Positions 1-5,973 are shown, counted from the stretch's first letter. The stretch is DNA of 5,973 nucleotides from RGIG5579 sp045597125 (GCA_045597125.1 JAZODR010000026.1:1-5973); one strand, 5' to 3'. Notes: a model not told the origin generated them from the letters alone. Numbers and translations: made by a program.

Positions 1-26
1 CACATTTTCAGTAAAGGAGAATTTCA

Positions 27-1394
27 ATGAGAGAAAAACTTGGAAGCCGCCTTGGCTTTATACTCCTCAGCGCCGGATGCGCTATAGGAATAGGAAACGT
101 GTGGAAGTTTCCGTGGATGGTTGGTCAGTACGGTGGTGCCGCATTTGTTTTAGTTTATATTTTCTTCCTCGTCTTTTTCGGAGTACCGATAATGACGATG
201 GAATTTGCTCTTGGAAGAGCAAGTCAGAAGAGCCCGGTAAGGCTCTACCAGGCACTTGAGCCTAAGGGAAGTAAATGGCATATTCACGGATATGCATCAC
301 TTCTCGGAAACGTTATACTTATGATGTTCTATACCACCGTATCGGGGTGGATGCTTCAGTATTTCGTTTTGACAGCATCAGGAAAGCTTAGCGGACTTGA
401 TACCGCAGGTGTTGGCGCTGCATTCGGCGATATGCTTTCAAAGCCGGGACCAATGATACTTTATATGGGTATAGCGGTTGCGGTTGGCGCTGTCGTTTGT
501 ATGTTTGGCGTTAAAAACGGTCTTGAACGTGTCACAAAGGTAATGATGGTGGCGCTTCTCGTGCTTATGGTCGCACTTGCTATAAACAGTATTTTCCTTG
601 ACGGAGCGACAGATGGACTTAAGTTCTACCTTGTTCCCAATATGGATACCGTTAAGGAAACAGGAGTTCCTCAGATTCTTGTGGGGGCTATGAACCAGTC
701 ATTCTTCACCCTTAGCCTTGGTATCGGATCAATGGCTATATTCGGAAGCTATCTTGATAAGAAGCGCAGCCTCATGGGAGAGGCGGTCAACGTTGCCGTT
801 CTTGATACCTTTGTTGCATTCACCTCTGGACTTATCATTTTCCCGGCTTGCTTTGCTTACGGTGTAACTCCCGATGCGGGTCCTTCGCTTATTTTCGTAA
901 CACTTCCCAACGTATTCAACAATATGCCCCTTGGAAGACTTTGGGGAAGCCTATTTTTCGTATTTATGAGCTTTGCGGCTCTTTCCACCGTTCTTGCGGT
1001 GCTTGAGAATATCATTGCTTGTGTTATGGAGCTTACGGGTATGGGAAGAAAGAAGACCAGCCTTATTGTTGGAGTCGCTATCTTCATTCTTTCGCTTCCT
1101 TGTATACTTGGCTTTAACTTGTGGTCGAGCTTTGTTCCGTTTGCACCCGGATCGGGCGTTCTTGACCTTGAGGACTTTATTGTAAGTAATCTTTTGTTGC
1201 CTTTAGGCTCACTTATCTTTGTATTGTTCTGTGTTACCCGTTACGGTTGGGGATGGAACAACTTCGTTGCGGAAGCAAATGAAGGTAAGGGACTTAAGGT
1301 GGCAAAGTGGATGCGCCCGATAGTTACATTTATAATTCCCGCGATAATTATTATCGTCTTCGTAATGGGACTTGTAAACTTTAATTTTAAATAA
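27..1394 (+). CDS. Sodium-dependent amino-acid transporter, NSS/SNF family (LeuT fold, 11 TM)
   Basis: Integral membrane symporter that by family couples Na+ influx to uptake of an amino acid or related compound; the substrate cannot be read from the sequence. The 455-residue length fits the 11-helix bacterial branch (MhsT/Tyt1-like). TM1 carries the NSS signature GNVWKFPW at residues 23-30, followed by QYGGAAF at 34-40. TM6 carries the unwound-helix motif SFFTLSLGIG at 225-234, and TM8 has the Ser-Thr pair S320-T321 expected near the Na2 site. Hydrophobic stretches fall at about 8-28, 38-60, 88-115, 141-160, 172-190, 216-242, 253-279, 304-334, 343-363, 383-404 and 430-452. The start ATG has AAAGGAG at 13-19, seven bases upstream. 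The gene is complete and is followed by a terminator, so it ends its transcription unit; what precedes it lies outside the window. Family assignment is firm, substrate unknown. Confidence 0.95.
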   Translation: MREKLGSRLGFILLSAGCAIGIGNVWKFPWMVGQYGGAAFVLVYIFFLVFFGVPIMTMEFALGRASQKSPVRLYQALEPKGSKWHIHGYASLLGNVILMMFYTTVSGWMLQYFVLTASGKLSGLDTAGVGAAFGDMLSKPGPMILYMGIAVAVGAVVCMFGVKNGLERVTKVMMVALLVLMVALAINSIFLDGATDGLKFYLVPNMDTVKETGVPQILVGAMNQSFFTLSLGIGSMAIFGSYLDKKRSLMGEAVNVAVLDTFVAFTSGLIIFPACFAYGVTPDAGPSLIFVTLPNVFNNMPLGRLWGSLFFVFMSFAALSTVLAVLENIIACVMELTGMGRKKTSLIVGVAIFILSLPCILGFNLWSSFVPFAPGSGVLDLEDFIVSNLLLPLGSLIFVLFCVTRYGWGWNNFVAEANEGKGLKVAKWMRPIVTFIIPAIIIIVFVMGLVNFNFK

Positions 1395-1399
1395 AACAA

Positions 1400-1429
1400 A
1401 GAACCCACCGACGTTTAGCCTTGGGTTCT
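1400..1429 (-). terminator. Hairpin, probable intrinsic terminator for the minus-strand unit
   Basis: An 8-bp perfect stem (AGAACCCA at 1400-1407 with TGGGTTCT at 1422-1429) encloses a 14-base loop. Read on the minus strand it is followed directly by TTTGTTTTATTT (complement of 1388-1399), the T-rich run expected of an intrinsic terminator. Read on the plus strand it is followed by AAAGGACAG, with no T-tract, so it should work mainly for the leftward transcript. It starts six bases after the transporter stop codon. Confidence 0.65.
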
Positions 1430-1439
1430 AAAGGACAGT

Positions 1440-1490
1440 AAAAAAACAGCCTCGGCAGGGAGTTTTCTTGCCGAGGTTATTTTTTATTTA
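1440..1490 (+). terminator. Bidirectional rho-independent terminator
   Basis: An 8-bp GC-rich stem (CCTCGGCA at 1450-1457 with TGCCGAGG at 1469-1476) has an 11-base loop and can extend by a G-T and an A-T pair at 1449/1477 and 1448/1478. On the plus strand it runs into TTATTTTTTATTT, ending the transporter transcript. On the minus strand the A7 run at 1440-1446 becomes a T7 tract, so the same hairpin can end the leftward transcript from the 44-codon gene. It lies 22 bases beyond the stop codon of that gene. Confidence 0.85.
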
Positions 1491-1498
1491 TATCCGCT

Positions 1499-1633
1499 TC
1501 AGTTTCCTCCGGGACCGTCTCTGCGTTCACAAGTGTCGGGAACCTCGATCTTACCCTTGATATCTCCGGGCTTAGTAAGAGGCTTTTTATCTTTAGGCTC
1601 TTGTTCTTTTTTCGTATCTTTATTTTCAGACAT
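1499..1633 (-). CDS. Small 44-aa charged peptide with C-terminal CERRDGPGGN, function unknown
   Basis: An unrecognised short gene, supported by a good ribosome binding site (AAAGGAG on the minus strand, 1642-1648, eight bases before the ATG at 1633), a clean TGA stop and a terminator just downstream. Residues 1-21 are strongly charged (12 of 21 are Lys, Glu or Asp) and probably disordered; 22-31 read PGDIKGKIEV; the tail is PDTCERRDGPGGN with one cysteine, Cys35. There is no membrane segment or signal peptide. It follows the DUF255 gene on the same strand after 37 bp with no visible promoter or terminator between, so co-transcription is likely. The charged leader and compact Cys/Gly/Pro tail recall precursors of modified peptides (RiPPs), but no radical-SAM, protease or exporter gene is in the window, so this is only an idea. 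It could equally be a small regulatory or redox-related protein. That it is a real gene is fairly sure; its role is not known. Confidence 0.72.
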   Translation of the reverse strand: MSENKDTKKEQEPKDKKPLTKPGDIKGKIEVPDTCERRDGPGGN

Positions 1634-1670
1634 ATTAATCACTCCTTTCCTCTATTTAGTGTTCGCAAAT

Positions 1671-3611
1671 TCAAATCAATTCATTCAAGTCGTTGGTTGG
1701 CGGTAGGCAGCTTTGACCTCGGCAGACGTAATAAGTGGTCTTGCCGTTTTTGAGCGGATATTCTTTTGTGGGGGCATCTAAAAAAATGACGATCGCATCA
1801 GGTGGAAATGCAAGAGGCAAGCCTCTGTTGTCTGTATGTTGATCGGAAACGACCGTTACTTTCATTGGCGGCTTGTCGTGCTCCAAAAGCACTCTCAAAA
1901 ACATAGCGTGGTTTGTGGGATATTGTGCTGCGCTTTGCGCGAGAAAATCAAGCTGCCGTTCCGCTTCGATTTTGTATTTCTCCTCGTCTGTAATAAGAGA
2001 CAGGCGAACAAGATTATACGCCATCAGCGAATTACCGCTTGGGATCGCGCCGTCGTAGGTTTCTTTTGGACGCAAAATCAGCTCCTCGTGATCTTTGCCA
2101 TACAGATAAAATCCGCCCGTATTATCTCCGAAATCCGATATGACCTTATCGCATAAGCGCTTTGCCCTATTCAAATGTTCACTATCCAAAGTGGCGCGAT
2201 ACAGCGAAAGTTGGGCAAAAACATACGCGGAGTAATCATCGATAAAGCCTTTTACGCCCCGTTTTTTCATATAAAAGCTGACATAGAGCGCATCACCATC
2301 ACACAGACATTTCTGCATAAAGCTATCTGAGTTTTGTGCGGCAGAAAGATATATTTCCTTCCCGCTGACAAGATACAGCTCACACATAGCGGCGATCATC
2401 AGGCTGTTCCACGACGTTAAGATCTTTTCGTCGCGGTGAAGTGAATATCGCTTTTTTCGGTAATCATAAAGCATGGGAAGAAAAGATTCAAAGCTGTTAT
2501 TGGAAGGATCGCTTTTTAAGAGATTCGGGATATTCTTGCCCTCAAAATTGCCTGCGTCCGTTATATCAAAATGACGGTTGAAGCGCGTTCCGTCCTCTGT
2601 GCCAAGAATCTTTGTGATCTCGTCGGGCGTAAACAGATAATATTTTCCTTCTTCACCCTCGATGTCGGCGTCCTGCGAGCTGTAAAATCCGCCTTCGGGG
2701 GAGGTCATTTCAAGGAGAATATAGCTTGCCGTTTTTTCTGCGATCTCAAGATATAATGCCTTTTTTGTTACCGTGTACGCCTTACAATAGGCGAGTATCA
2801 GGAGCGCGTTGTCGTACAGCATTTTCTCGAAATGCGGAGCAAGAAACTTTTTGTCGGTGGAATAGCGGCAGAATCCAAATCCGATGTGATCGAACATTCC
2901 ACCGCGATACATCTGCAAGAGGGTTTGCTCCGCCATGTTCAGACACGAGGCTGTTTTGTAACGCTCGTAGTAATCGAGCAAAAAGAGCAGATTGTGCGGT
3001 GTCGGAAACTTCGGCGCTCGTCCGAATCCGCCGTGTTTTGCGTCATAGATGCGCTCATATTGCGACACTGCCAAGTGTGTTAGATCAATATCCGCTATAT
3101 CCGACACGCTCTCCGAGCTGTTCAGATGCTCAATAATTTTCTCCGAATCCCTCAAGAGCATATCGCGGTCGGATACCCATTTTTCGTGTATGGCGAGCAG
3201 TAGCTCCCGAAAGCCTATCATACCGCCCCGTGAGGTTTTGGGAAAATAAGTTCCAGCGAAAAACGGCTTCTGATCTGCCGTCATAAAGATGCTGGTGGGC
3301 CAACCGCCGCTTCCCGTGAAGGCTTGACAGACCGCCATATAGACACTGTCAATGTCGGGACGCTCCTCTTTATCAACCTTGATGGATATAAAATATTTAT
3401 TCAAAATCTCGGCCATTTCTTCGTCCTCAAAGCTCTCGTGAGCAAGCACGTGACACCAATGGCACGCACTGTATCCGATACTTAAAAATATGGGCTTGTC
3501 CTCCCTTGCCGCGAGTTCAAACGCCTCGTCGCACCAAGGATACCACTCCACGGGATTATCCTTGTGTTGAAGTAAATAGGGGCTTGTTTCCTTTGCCAAT
3601 CGATTGCTCAT
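1671..3611 (-). CDS. yyaL: DUF255 / YyaL-type thioredoxin-domain protein with (alpha/alpha)6-barrel
   Basis: Cytoplasmic protein of the YyaL/SPATA20 family, whose biochemical activity is not established. At 646 residues it is slightly shorter than the usual 670-690. The N-terminal thioredoxin-like domain (about 1-165) contains the family hallmark SIGYSACHWCHVLAHESFED, with a C50-H-W-C53 pair in the redox-motif position, then KVDKEERPDID at 78-88 and GGWPTSIFM at 102-110 with the presumed cis-Pro at 105. The rest resembles a six-hairpin glycosidase/epimerase-like barrel, with family blocks GGFGRAPKFP (194-203), MYRGGMFDHIGFGFCRYS (234-251), PHFEKMLYDNA (259-269) and GGFYSSQDAD (307-316). Two further cysteines (630, 635) sit near the C-terminus. 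GGAGG (complement of 3619-3623) lies seven bases before the ATG, supporting this start. It diverges from the redox gene set to its right and probably heads an operon with the 44-aa gene. No signal peptide is present. Confidence 0.93.
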   Translation of the reverse strand: MSNRLAKETSPYLLQHKDNPVEWYPWCDEAFELAAREDKPIFLSIGYSACHWCHVLAHESFEDEEMAEILNKYFISIKVDKEERPDIDSVYMAVCQAFTGSGGWPTSIFMTADQKPFFAGTYFPKTSRGGMIGFRELLLAIHEKWVSDRDMLLRDSEKIIEHLNSSESVSDIADIDLTHLAVSQYERIYDAKHGGFGRAPKFPTPHNLLFLLDYYERYKTASCLNMAEQTLLQMYRGGMFDHIGFGFCRYSTDKKFLAPHFEKMLYDNALLILAYCKAYTVTKKALYLEIAEKTASYILLEMTSPEGGFYSSQDADIEGEEGKYYLFTPDEITKILGTEDGTRFNRHFDITDAGNFEGKNIPNLLKSDPSNNSFESFLPMLYDYRKKRYSLHRDEKILTSWNSLMIAAMCELYLVSGKEIYLSAAQNSDSFMQKCLCDGDALYVSFYMKKRGVKGFIDDYSAYVFAQLSLYRATLDSEHLNRAKRLCDKVISDFGDNTGGFYLYGKDHEELILRPKETYDGAIPSGNSLMAYNLVRLSLITDEEKYKIEAERQLDFLAQSAAQYPTNHAMFLRVLLEHDKPPMKVTVVSDQHTDNRGLPLAFPPDAIVIFLDAPTKEYPLKNGKTTYYVCRGQSCLPPTNDLNELI

Positions 3612-3638
3612 ATCTTCACCTCCGTTATCTCTTTTATT

Positions 3639-3653
3639 TTCGGCATTTCCGAA
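3639..3653 (-). other. Small hairpin in the DUF255 leader
   Basis: TTCGG (3639-3643) and CCGAA (3649-3653) form a perfect 5-bp inverted repeat with a 5-base loop. It would lie at or near the 5' end of the leftward mRNA if the candidate promoter is right. It might be a 5' stabilising stem or a small operator. It has no T-tract on either strand that would make it a terminator. A 5-bp repeat can also arise by chance. Confidence 0.3.
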
Positions 3654-3657
3654 GTGA

Positions 3658-3686
3658 TCTATACGAGATTTTGACAGGTATGTAAG
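3658..3686 (-). promoter_or_regulatory. Candidate sigma-A promoter for the DUF255 gene
   Basis: On the minus strand, CTTACA (complement of 3681-3686) is separated by exactly 17 bases from TATAGA (complement of 3658-3663). Each hexamer matches 4 of 6 consensus bases. Transcription would begin near 3650, giving a leader of about 40 bases with the Shine-Dalgarno site in it. The spacing is right, but the matches are modest, so this is a candidate only. Confidence 0.35.
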
Positions 3687-3694
3687 ACCCGAAA

Positions 3695-3721
3695 ATCACA
3701 AATACTATTCATATCACAAAT
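3695..3721 (+). repeat. 9-bp direct repeat ATCACAAAT upstream of the redox operon
   Basis: ATCACAAAT occurs at 3695-3703 and again at 3713-3721, 18 bases apart start to start. The second copy abuts the GGAGG at 3723-3727 of the 59-aa gene. The location in a 123-bp divergent intergenic region is what a regulator or RNA-binding site would suggest. No regulator family is recognised from it. The TTGACA at 3671-3676 on the plus strand is a perfect -35 hexamer, but no convincing -10 lies 16-18 bases after it, so the rightward promoter is unresolved. Confidence 0.45.
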
Positions 3722-3734
3722 CGGAGGTAAAAAG

Positions 3735-3914
3735 ATGACGAAAGACGAAATGCCGGTTGGCTTTGCTATGGCGCTTGCGATGAATCCCGAAGCTATGCAG
3801 AAGTTCGGAACGCTCAGCGAGGAACAAAAGCAACAGATCATCGCAGGAACACACGCGGTAAAAAGCAGAGATGAGATGCGTCACTACGTGGATTCTCTGG
3901 TAAACGGCAAGTGA
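3735..3914 (+). CDS. Conserved-looking 59-aa Met-rich small protein, function unknown
   Basis: A short gene with a strong GGAGG at 3723-3727, seven bases before the ATG. Its TGA stop shares a base with the next gene's start (TGATG), which argues strongly that it is translated. The N-terminal third is a methionine-rich amphipathic or helical stretch, GFAMALAMNPEAMQKF (residues 9-24; five of the protein's six Met are in the first 21). The rest, LSEEQKQQIIAGTHAVKSRD from residue 27 and then EMRHYVDSL, looks like a small helical bundle. From memory, similar small uncharacterised proteins with an ALA-NPEAM start and a LSEEEKQ-type middle occur in many Clostridia. The second half also faintly resembles the C-terminal helices of YdeI/OmdA-domain proteins (LS-x-Q pattern), which would need a profile search. 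No cysteines, no membrane segment. It is the first gene of the FAD-Rieske operon, so a role linked to that enzyme is plausible but unproven. Confidence 0.85.
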   Translation: MTKDEMPVGFAMALAMNPEAMQKFGTLSEEQKQQIIAGTHAVKSRDEMRHYVDSLVNGK

Positions 3915-5218
3915 TGAGTATGGATTCTATTTGGGAAGATACTGCAAAGCGTGTGCATTTTGATGCTTTGAGTAGCAATAAAAACACCGACATTTTGATC
4001 ATCGGAGGCGGGATCACGGGGATTTTATGCGCCTATAAGCTAAAAAATGCGGGCGTGGATTGTATACTGGTCGAGGCGAATGAGATCAGCGGTGGTATCA
4101 CAAAAAACACCACGGCGAAGATCACTTTGGGGCACGGTTTGATCTACGACAAAATGATCAAACGCTTTGGTGAGGATAAAACACGCCTTTACATTGACGC
4201 ACAAAACAAAGCAATCAAAGAATATGCTCGGCTTTGTGAAAAGATCGATTGCGACTATGAAACGCGGGATAACTACGTATATTCTATGGGTGACCGCAAG
4301 AAGATTGAAAAAGAGGTCGCCGCCTTGGGGCGTCTCGGTATGAAAGCCGAGTCCTTGGATGCCTGCGAGCTTCCGTTTACGGTCGCAGGGGCGGTGCGCG
4401 TGAGAGATCAAGCGCAGTTCCACCCGTTGAAATTTCTCTATACAATTGCAAAAGATCTGCCAATCTACGATCATACTAAAGTCGTGGAACTGATGCCGCA
4501 CAAGGCAATCACCAATCACGGTGAAATCACCTACAAAAAACTGATTATTGCAACTCATTTTCCGATGCTCAATAAACATGGCTTGTACTATCTCAAACTC
4601 TATCAGCATCGTTCCTACGTTCTTGCACTCAAAAACGCCAAAAAAGTAGAAGGAATGTATGTGGATGAATCGGACACGGGACTGTCCTTCCGAAGTTACG
4701 GCGATCTTCTGCTCCTCGGCGGTGGCGGACACCGAACTGGCAAGCAAGGCGGTTGTTGGCAGGAGCTTGAAGATTTTGCCCGTAAGTATTACAAAAATGC
4801 CGAGATCGTCGGCAAGTGGGCGACGCAGGATTGTATGACGCTCGATGATATCCCTTATATCGGTCAATATTCAAAACCCACGCCCGACGTCTTCGTTGCA
4901 ACGGGATTTAACAAATGGGGCATGACCAACGCCATGGTCGCCGCAGATATTCTCTGCGATCTCGTTCAAGGAAAGCCCAACCCTTATGCTGACGTTTTCG
5001 ACCCCTCACGCACGGTTCTTCATCCACAGCTTGCGGTAAATGCTTTTGAGTCTGCAATCGGACTTCTTACACCCACCGCGCCCCGATGTCCACACCTCGG
5101 TTGCGCCCTCAAATACAACAAAGCCGAACACACCTGGGACTGCCCCTGCCACGGCTCACGTTTCACTGAAGACGGCGAGCTGATCGACAATCCCGCGACG
5201 GATGATAAAAGAATATAG
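3914..5218 (+). CDS. FAD-dependent oxidoreductase with C-terminal Rieske [2Fe-2S] domain
   Basis: Two-domain redox protein of 434 residues, similar in design to B. subtilis YhfW; substrate unknown, probably cytoplasmic. The DAO-type FAD domain starts with the dinucleotide-binding motif GGGITG at 31-36 preceded by the strand DILII, has the acidic end of strand 2 in LVEANE (about 50-55), and closes with the second FAD-contact block TGFNKWGMT at 330-338. The C-terminal Rieske domain has C392-P-H394-L-G-C397 and C410-P-C412-H413. C392, H394, C410 and H413 are the expected cluster ligands (15 residues between H394 and C410), and C397/C412 the usual disulfide pair. The start at 3914 is chosen because it overlaps the upstream stop (TGATG); there is no good Shine-Dalgarno, so translation is probably coupled to the 59-aa gene. 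GTG 3911 and ATG 3920 are in-frame alternatives. It is shorter than YhfW (about 509 residues) but no domain is missing. Confidence 0.92.
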   Translation: MSMDSIWEDTAKRVHFDALSSNKNTDILIIGGGITGILCAYKLKNAGVDCILVEANEISGGITKNTTAKITLGHGLIYDKMIKRFGEDKTRLYIDAQNKAIKEYARLCEKIDCDYETRDNYVYSMGDRKKIEKEVAALGRLGMKAESLDACELPFTVAGAVRVRDQAQFHPLKFLYTIAKDLPIYDHTKVVELMPHKAITNHGEITYKKLIIATHFPMLNKHGLYYLKLYQHRSYVLALKNAKKVEGMYVDESDTGLSFRSYGDLLLLGGGGHRTGKQGGCWQELEDFARKYYKNAEIVGKWATQDCMTLDDIPYIGQYSKPTPDVFVATGFNKWGMTNAMVAADILCDLVQGKPNPYADVFDPSRTVLHPQLAVNAFESAIGLLTPTAPRCPHLGCALKYNKAEHTWDCPCHGSRFTEDGELIDNPATDDKRI

Positions 5219-5250
5219 CAGTATACGCCTTCGCATAATGGGAAATAATA

Positions 5251-5265
5251 GTATTAAATCTATAA
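5251..5265. promoter_or_regulatory. Weak PerR-like box before the catalase gene
   Basis: GTATTAAATCTATAA matches 9 of the 14 defined positions of the PerR consensus TTATAATnATTATAA. It lies immediately upstream of the catalase Shine-Dalgarno site in a 65-bp intergenic gap. The setting, a peroxide-removing enzyme, is what PerR typically controls, but the gap is AT-rich and the two halves are poorly symmetric, so chance is a real alternative. A poor -35/-10 pair (TTCGCA 5230-5235, TATTAA 5252-5257, 16-base spacer) would overlap it. No terminator hairpin is seen in the gap, so read-through from the FAD-Rieske gene is possible. Confidence 0.2.
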
Positions 5266-5283
5266 ACGGAGGTTAAATTTGCT

Positions 5284-5946
5284 ATGTTCAAACATGAAAA
5301 ACAATTATTCCATCCCGTAGAGGTCGAAAGACCGAACTCGCAGTACGCCGTACTGCTTCAGGAACAGCTTGGCGGCGGTAACGGTGAGCTCAAGGCGGCA
5401 ATGCAGTATATGTCGCAGAGCTTCAGGATCAAGGATCCCGAAATCAAGGATCTCTTTCTTGATATCGCCGCAGAGGAGCTTGGTCATATGGAGATGGTGG
5501 CACAGACTATCAATCTTCTTAACGGTCATGACGTGGATGCCACCAAGGTGCAGGCAGGAGAGGTGCAGACGCACGTTCTGCTCGGACTGAATCCCGGGCT
5601 TATTAATTCTTCGGGATATTCATGGACGGGAGATTACGTCACCGTCACGGGCGACCTGTGCGCAGACCTGCTCTCCAATATCGCGTCCGAGCAGAGAGCC
5701 AAGGTGGTTTATGAGTATCTCTACCGTCAGATTGAGGACAAAAAGGTCAGAGAGACCATTGATTTTCTCCTCAACCGTGAAGAAGCCCACAATCAGATGT
5801 TCCGCGATGCCTTCAATAAGGTACAACAGACCAGCTCTAACCGCGACTTCGGCACGACCAAGGCAGCAAAAATGTATTTTTCTATGTCCGATCCCGGACC
5901 CAACGCTTTTGCAACGGGCGAGACCCACGCTCCGGCGTTTAAGTGA
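5284..5946 (+). CDS. Manganese (non-haem) catalase, short CotJC-like form
   Basis: Cytoplasmic dimanganese enzyme that dismutates hydrogen peroxide to water and oxygen. At 220 residues it belongs to the short forms, closer in length to CotJC than to the 266-300 residue catalases of Lactobacillus or Thermus. It is a four-helix ferritin-like bundle. By position the metal ligands are E35 (in GNGELKAAMQY), E65 and H68 (in AAEELGHMEM), E136 (in IASEQRAKVVYEYLY) and H169 (in LNREEAHNQMF); all five are present, so it should be active. The C-terminal tail (about 184-220, NRDFGTTKAAKMYF onward) is typical of clostridial members. A GGAGG at 5268-5272 precedes the ATG by 11 bases, a rather long spacing. 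It follows the FAD-Rieske gene after 65 bp and may share its transcript. A spore-coat role like CotJC cannot be excluded, but no cotJA/cotJB neighbour is seen. Confidence 0.95.
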   Translation: MFKHEKQLFHPVEVERPNSQYAVLLQEQLGGGNGELKAAMQYMSQSFRIKDPEIKDLFLDIAAEELGHMEMVAQTINLLNGHDVDATKVQAGEVQTHVLLGLNPGLINSSGYSWTGDYVTVTGDLCADLLSNIASEQRAKVVYEYLYRQIEDKKVRETIDFLLNREEAHNQMFRDAFNKVQQTSSNRDFGTTKAAKMYFSMSDPGPNAFATGETHAPAFK

Positions 5947-5973
5947 AAATAATTACTGTTACCAAATACTCTA

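Noticed and set aside
2726..3136. 136-codon plus-strand open frame inside the DUF255 gene
   Set aside because: It lies wholly opposite a gene with strong family motifs. The product is rich in Arg, Cys and Ser in the manner of antisense translation, and no ribosome binding site stands out.
3671..3676. TTGACA as the -35 of a rightward promoter
   Set aside because: The hexamer is perfect, but at 16-18 bases downstream the sequence is AAATCA/AATCAC-like and no good TATAAT match is present. It is kept only as a note.
3659..3841. 60-codon minus-strand open frame across the divergent region
   Set aside because: It overlaps the 59-aa plus-strand gene, which has a strong ribosome binding site and a coupled stop/start, and it would cover the control region of the DUF255 gene.
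3911..3913. GTG as start of the FAD-Rieske gene
   Set aside because: ATG at 3914 gives a one-base stop/start overlap and a better start codon; nothing upstream favours the GTG.
4040..4867. 275-codon minus-strand open frame opposite the FAD-Rieske gene
   Set aside because: The plus-strand protein has clear FAD and Rieske motifs. The antisense frame shows no recognisable domain, and its translation looks like the complement of a coding gene.
5219..5240. Possible hairpin GTATACGCCTTCGCATAA after the FAD-Rieske stop
   Set aside because: The arms do not pair properly (mismatch after three pairs) and no T-tract follows, so it is not a terminator.
5620..5928. 102-codon minus-strand open frame opposite the manganese catalase
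   Set aside because: It is a shadow of a gene with all five metal ligands intact and has no independent support.

Overview
The window reads as an ordinary chromosomal segment of a Gram-positive anaerobe, most likely class Clostridia (Bacillota). The support is qualitative: strong GGAG/GGAGG Shine-Dalgarno sites at most starts, intrinsic terminators with T-tracts, and protein types common in clostridial genomes (11-TM sodium symporter, short manganese catalase, FAD-Rieske protein, DUF255 protein). No mobile element, CRISPR array, tRNA or rRNA is visible.

Layout. (1) 27-1394, plus strand: a complete neurotransmitter:sodium-symporter (NSS) family transporter, probably for amino acids. (2) 1395-1498: two hairpins between convergent units, which can end transcription from both sides. 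(3) Minus-strand unit: a DUF255/YyaL-type thioredoxin-fold protein (3611-1671), followed 37 bp downstream by a 44-codon gene (1633-1499). The peptide has a highly charged N-terminal part and ends in VPDTCERRDGPGGN. (4) 3612-3734: a divergent control region with a candidate promoter for the minus unit, a small hairpin and a 9-bp direct repeat. (5) Plus-strand unit: a 59-aa Met-rich small protein (3735-3914), a FAD-dependent oxidoreductase with a C-terminal Rieske [2Fe-2S] domain (3914-5218; stop and start overlap by one base), then a manganese catalase (5284-5946).

How the genes may work together. The right half looks like a redox or peroxide-defence neighbourhood: FAD-Rieske oxidoreductase, dimanganese catalase, and a divergent protein with a CHWC thioredoxin-like motif. 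A weak PerR-like sequence lies just before the catalase ribosome binding site. The co-regulation is inference. The two short genes, at 1499-1633 and 3735-3914, are the least explained parts of the window. The 44-aa peptide is the best candidate for something undescribed, since its composition recalls a precursor or processed peptide, but no modification enzyme is visible in this window.
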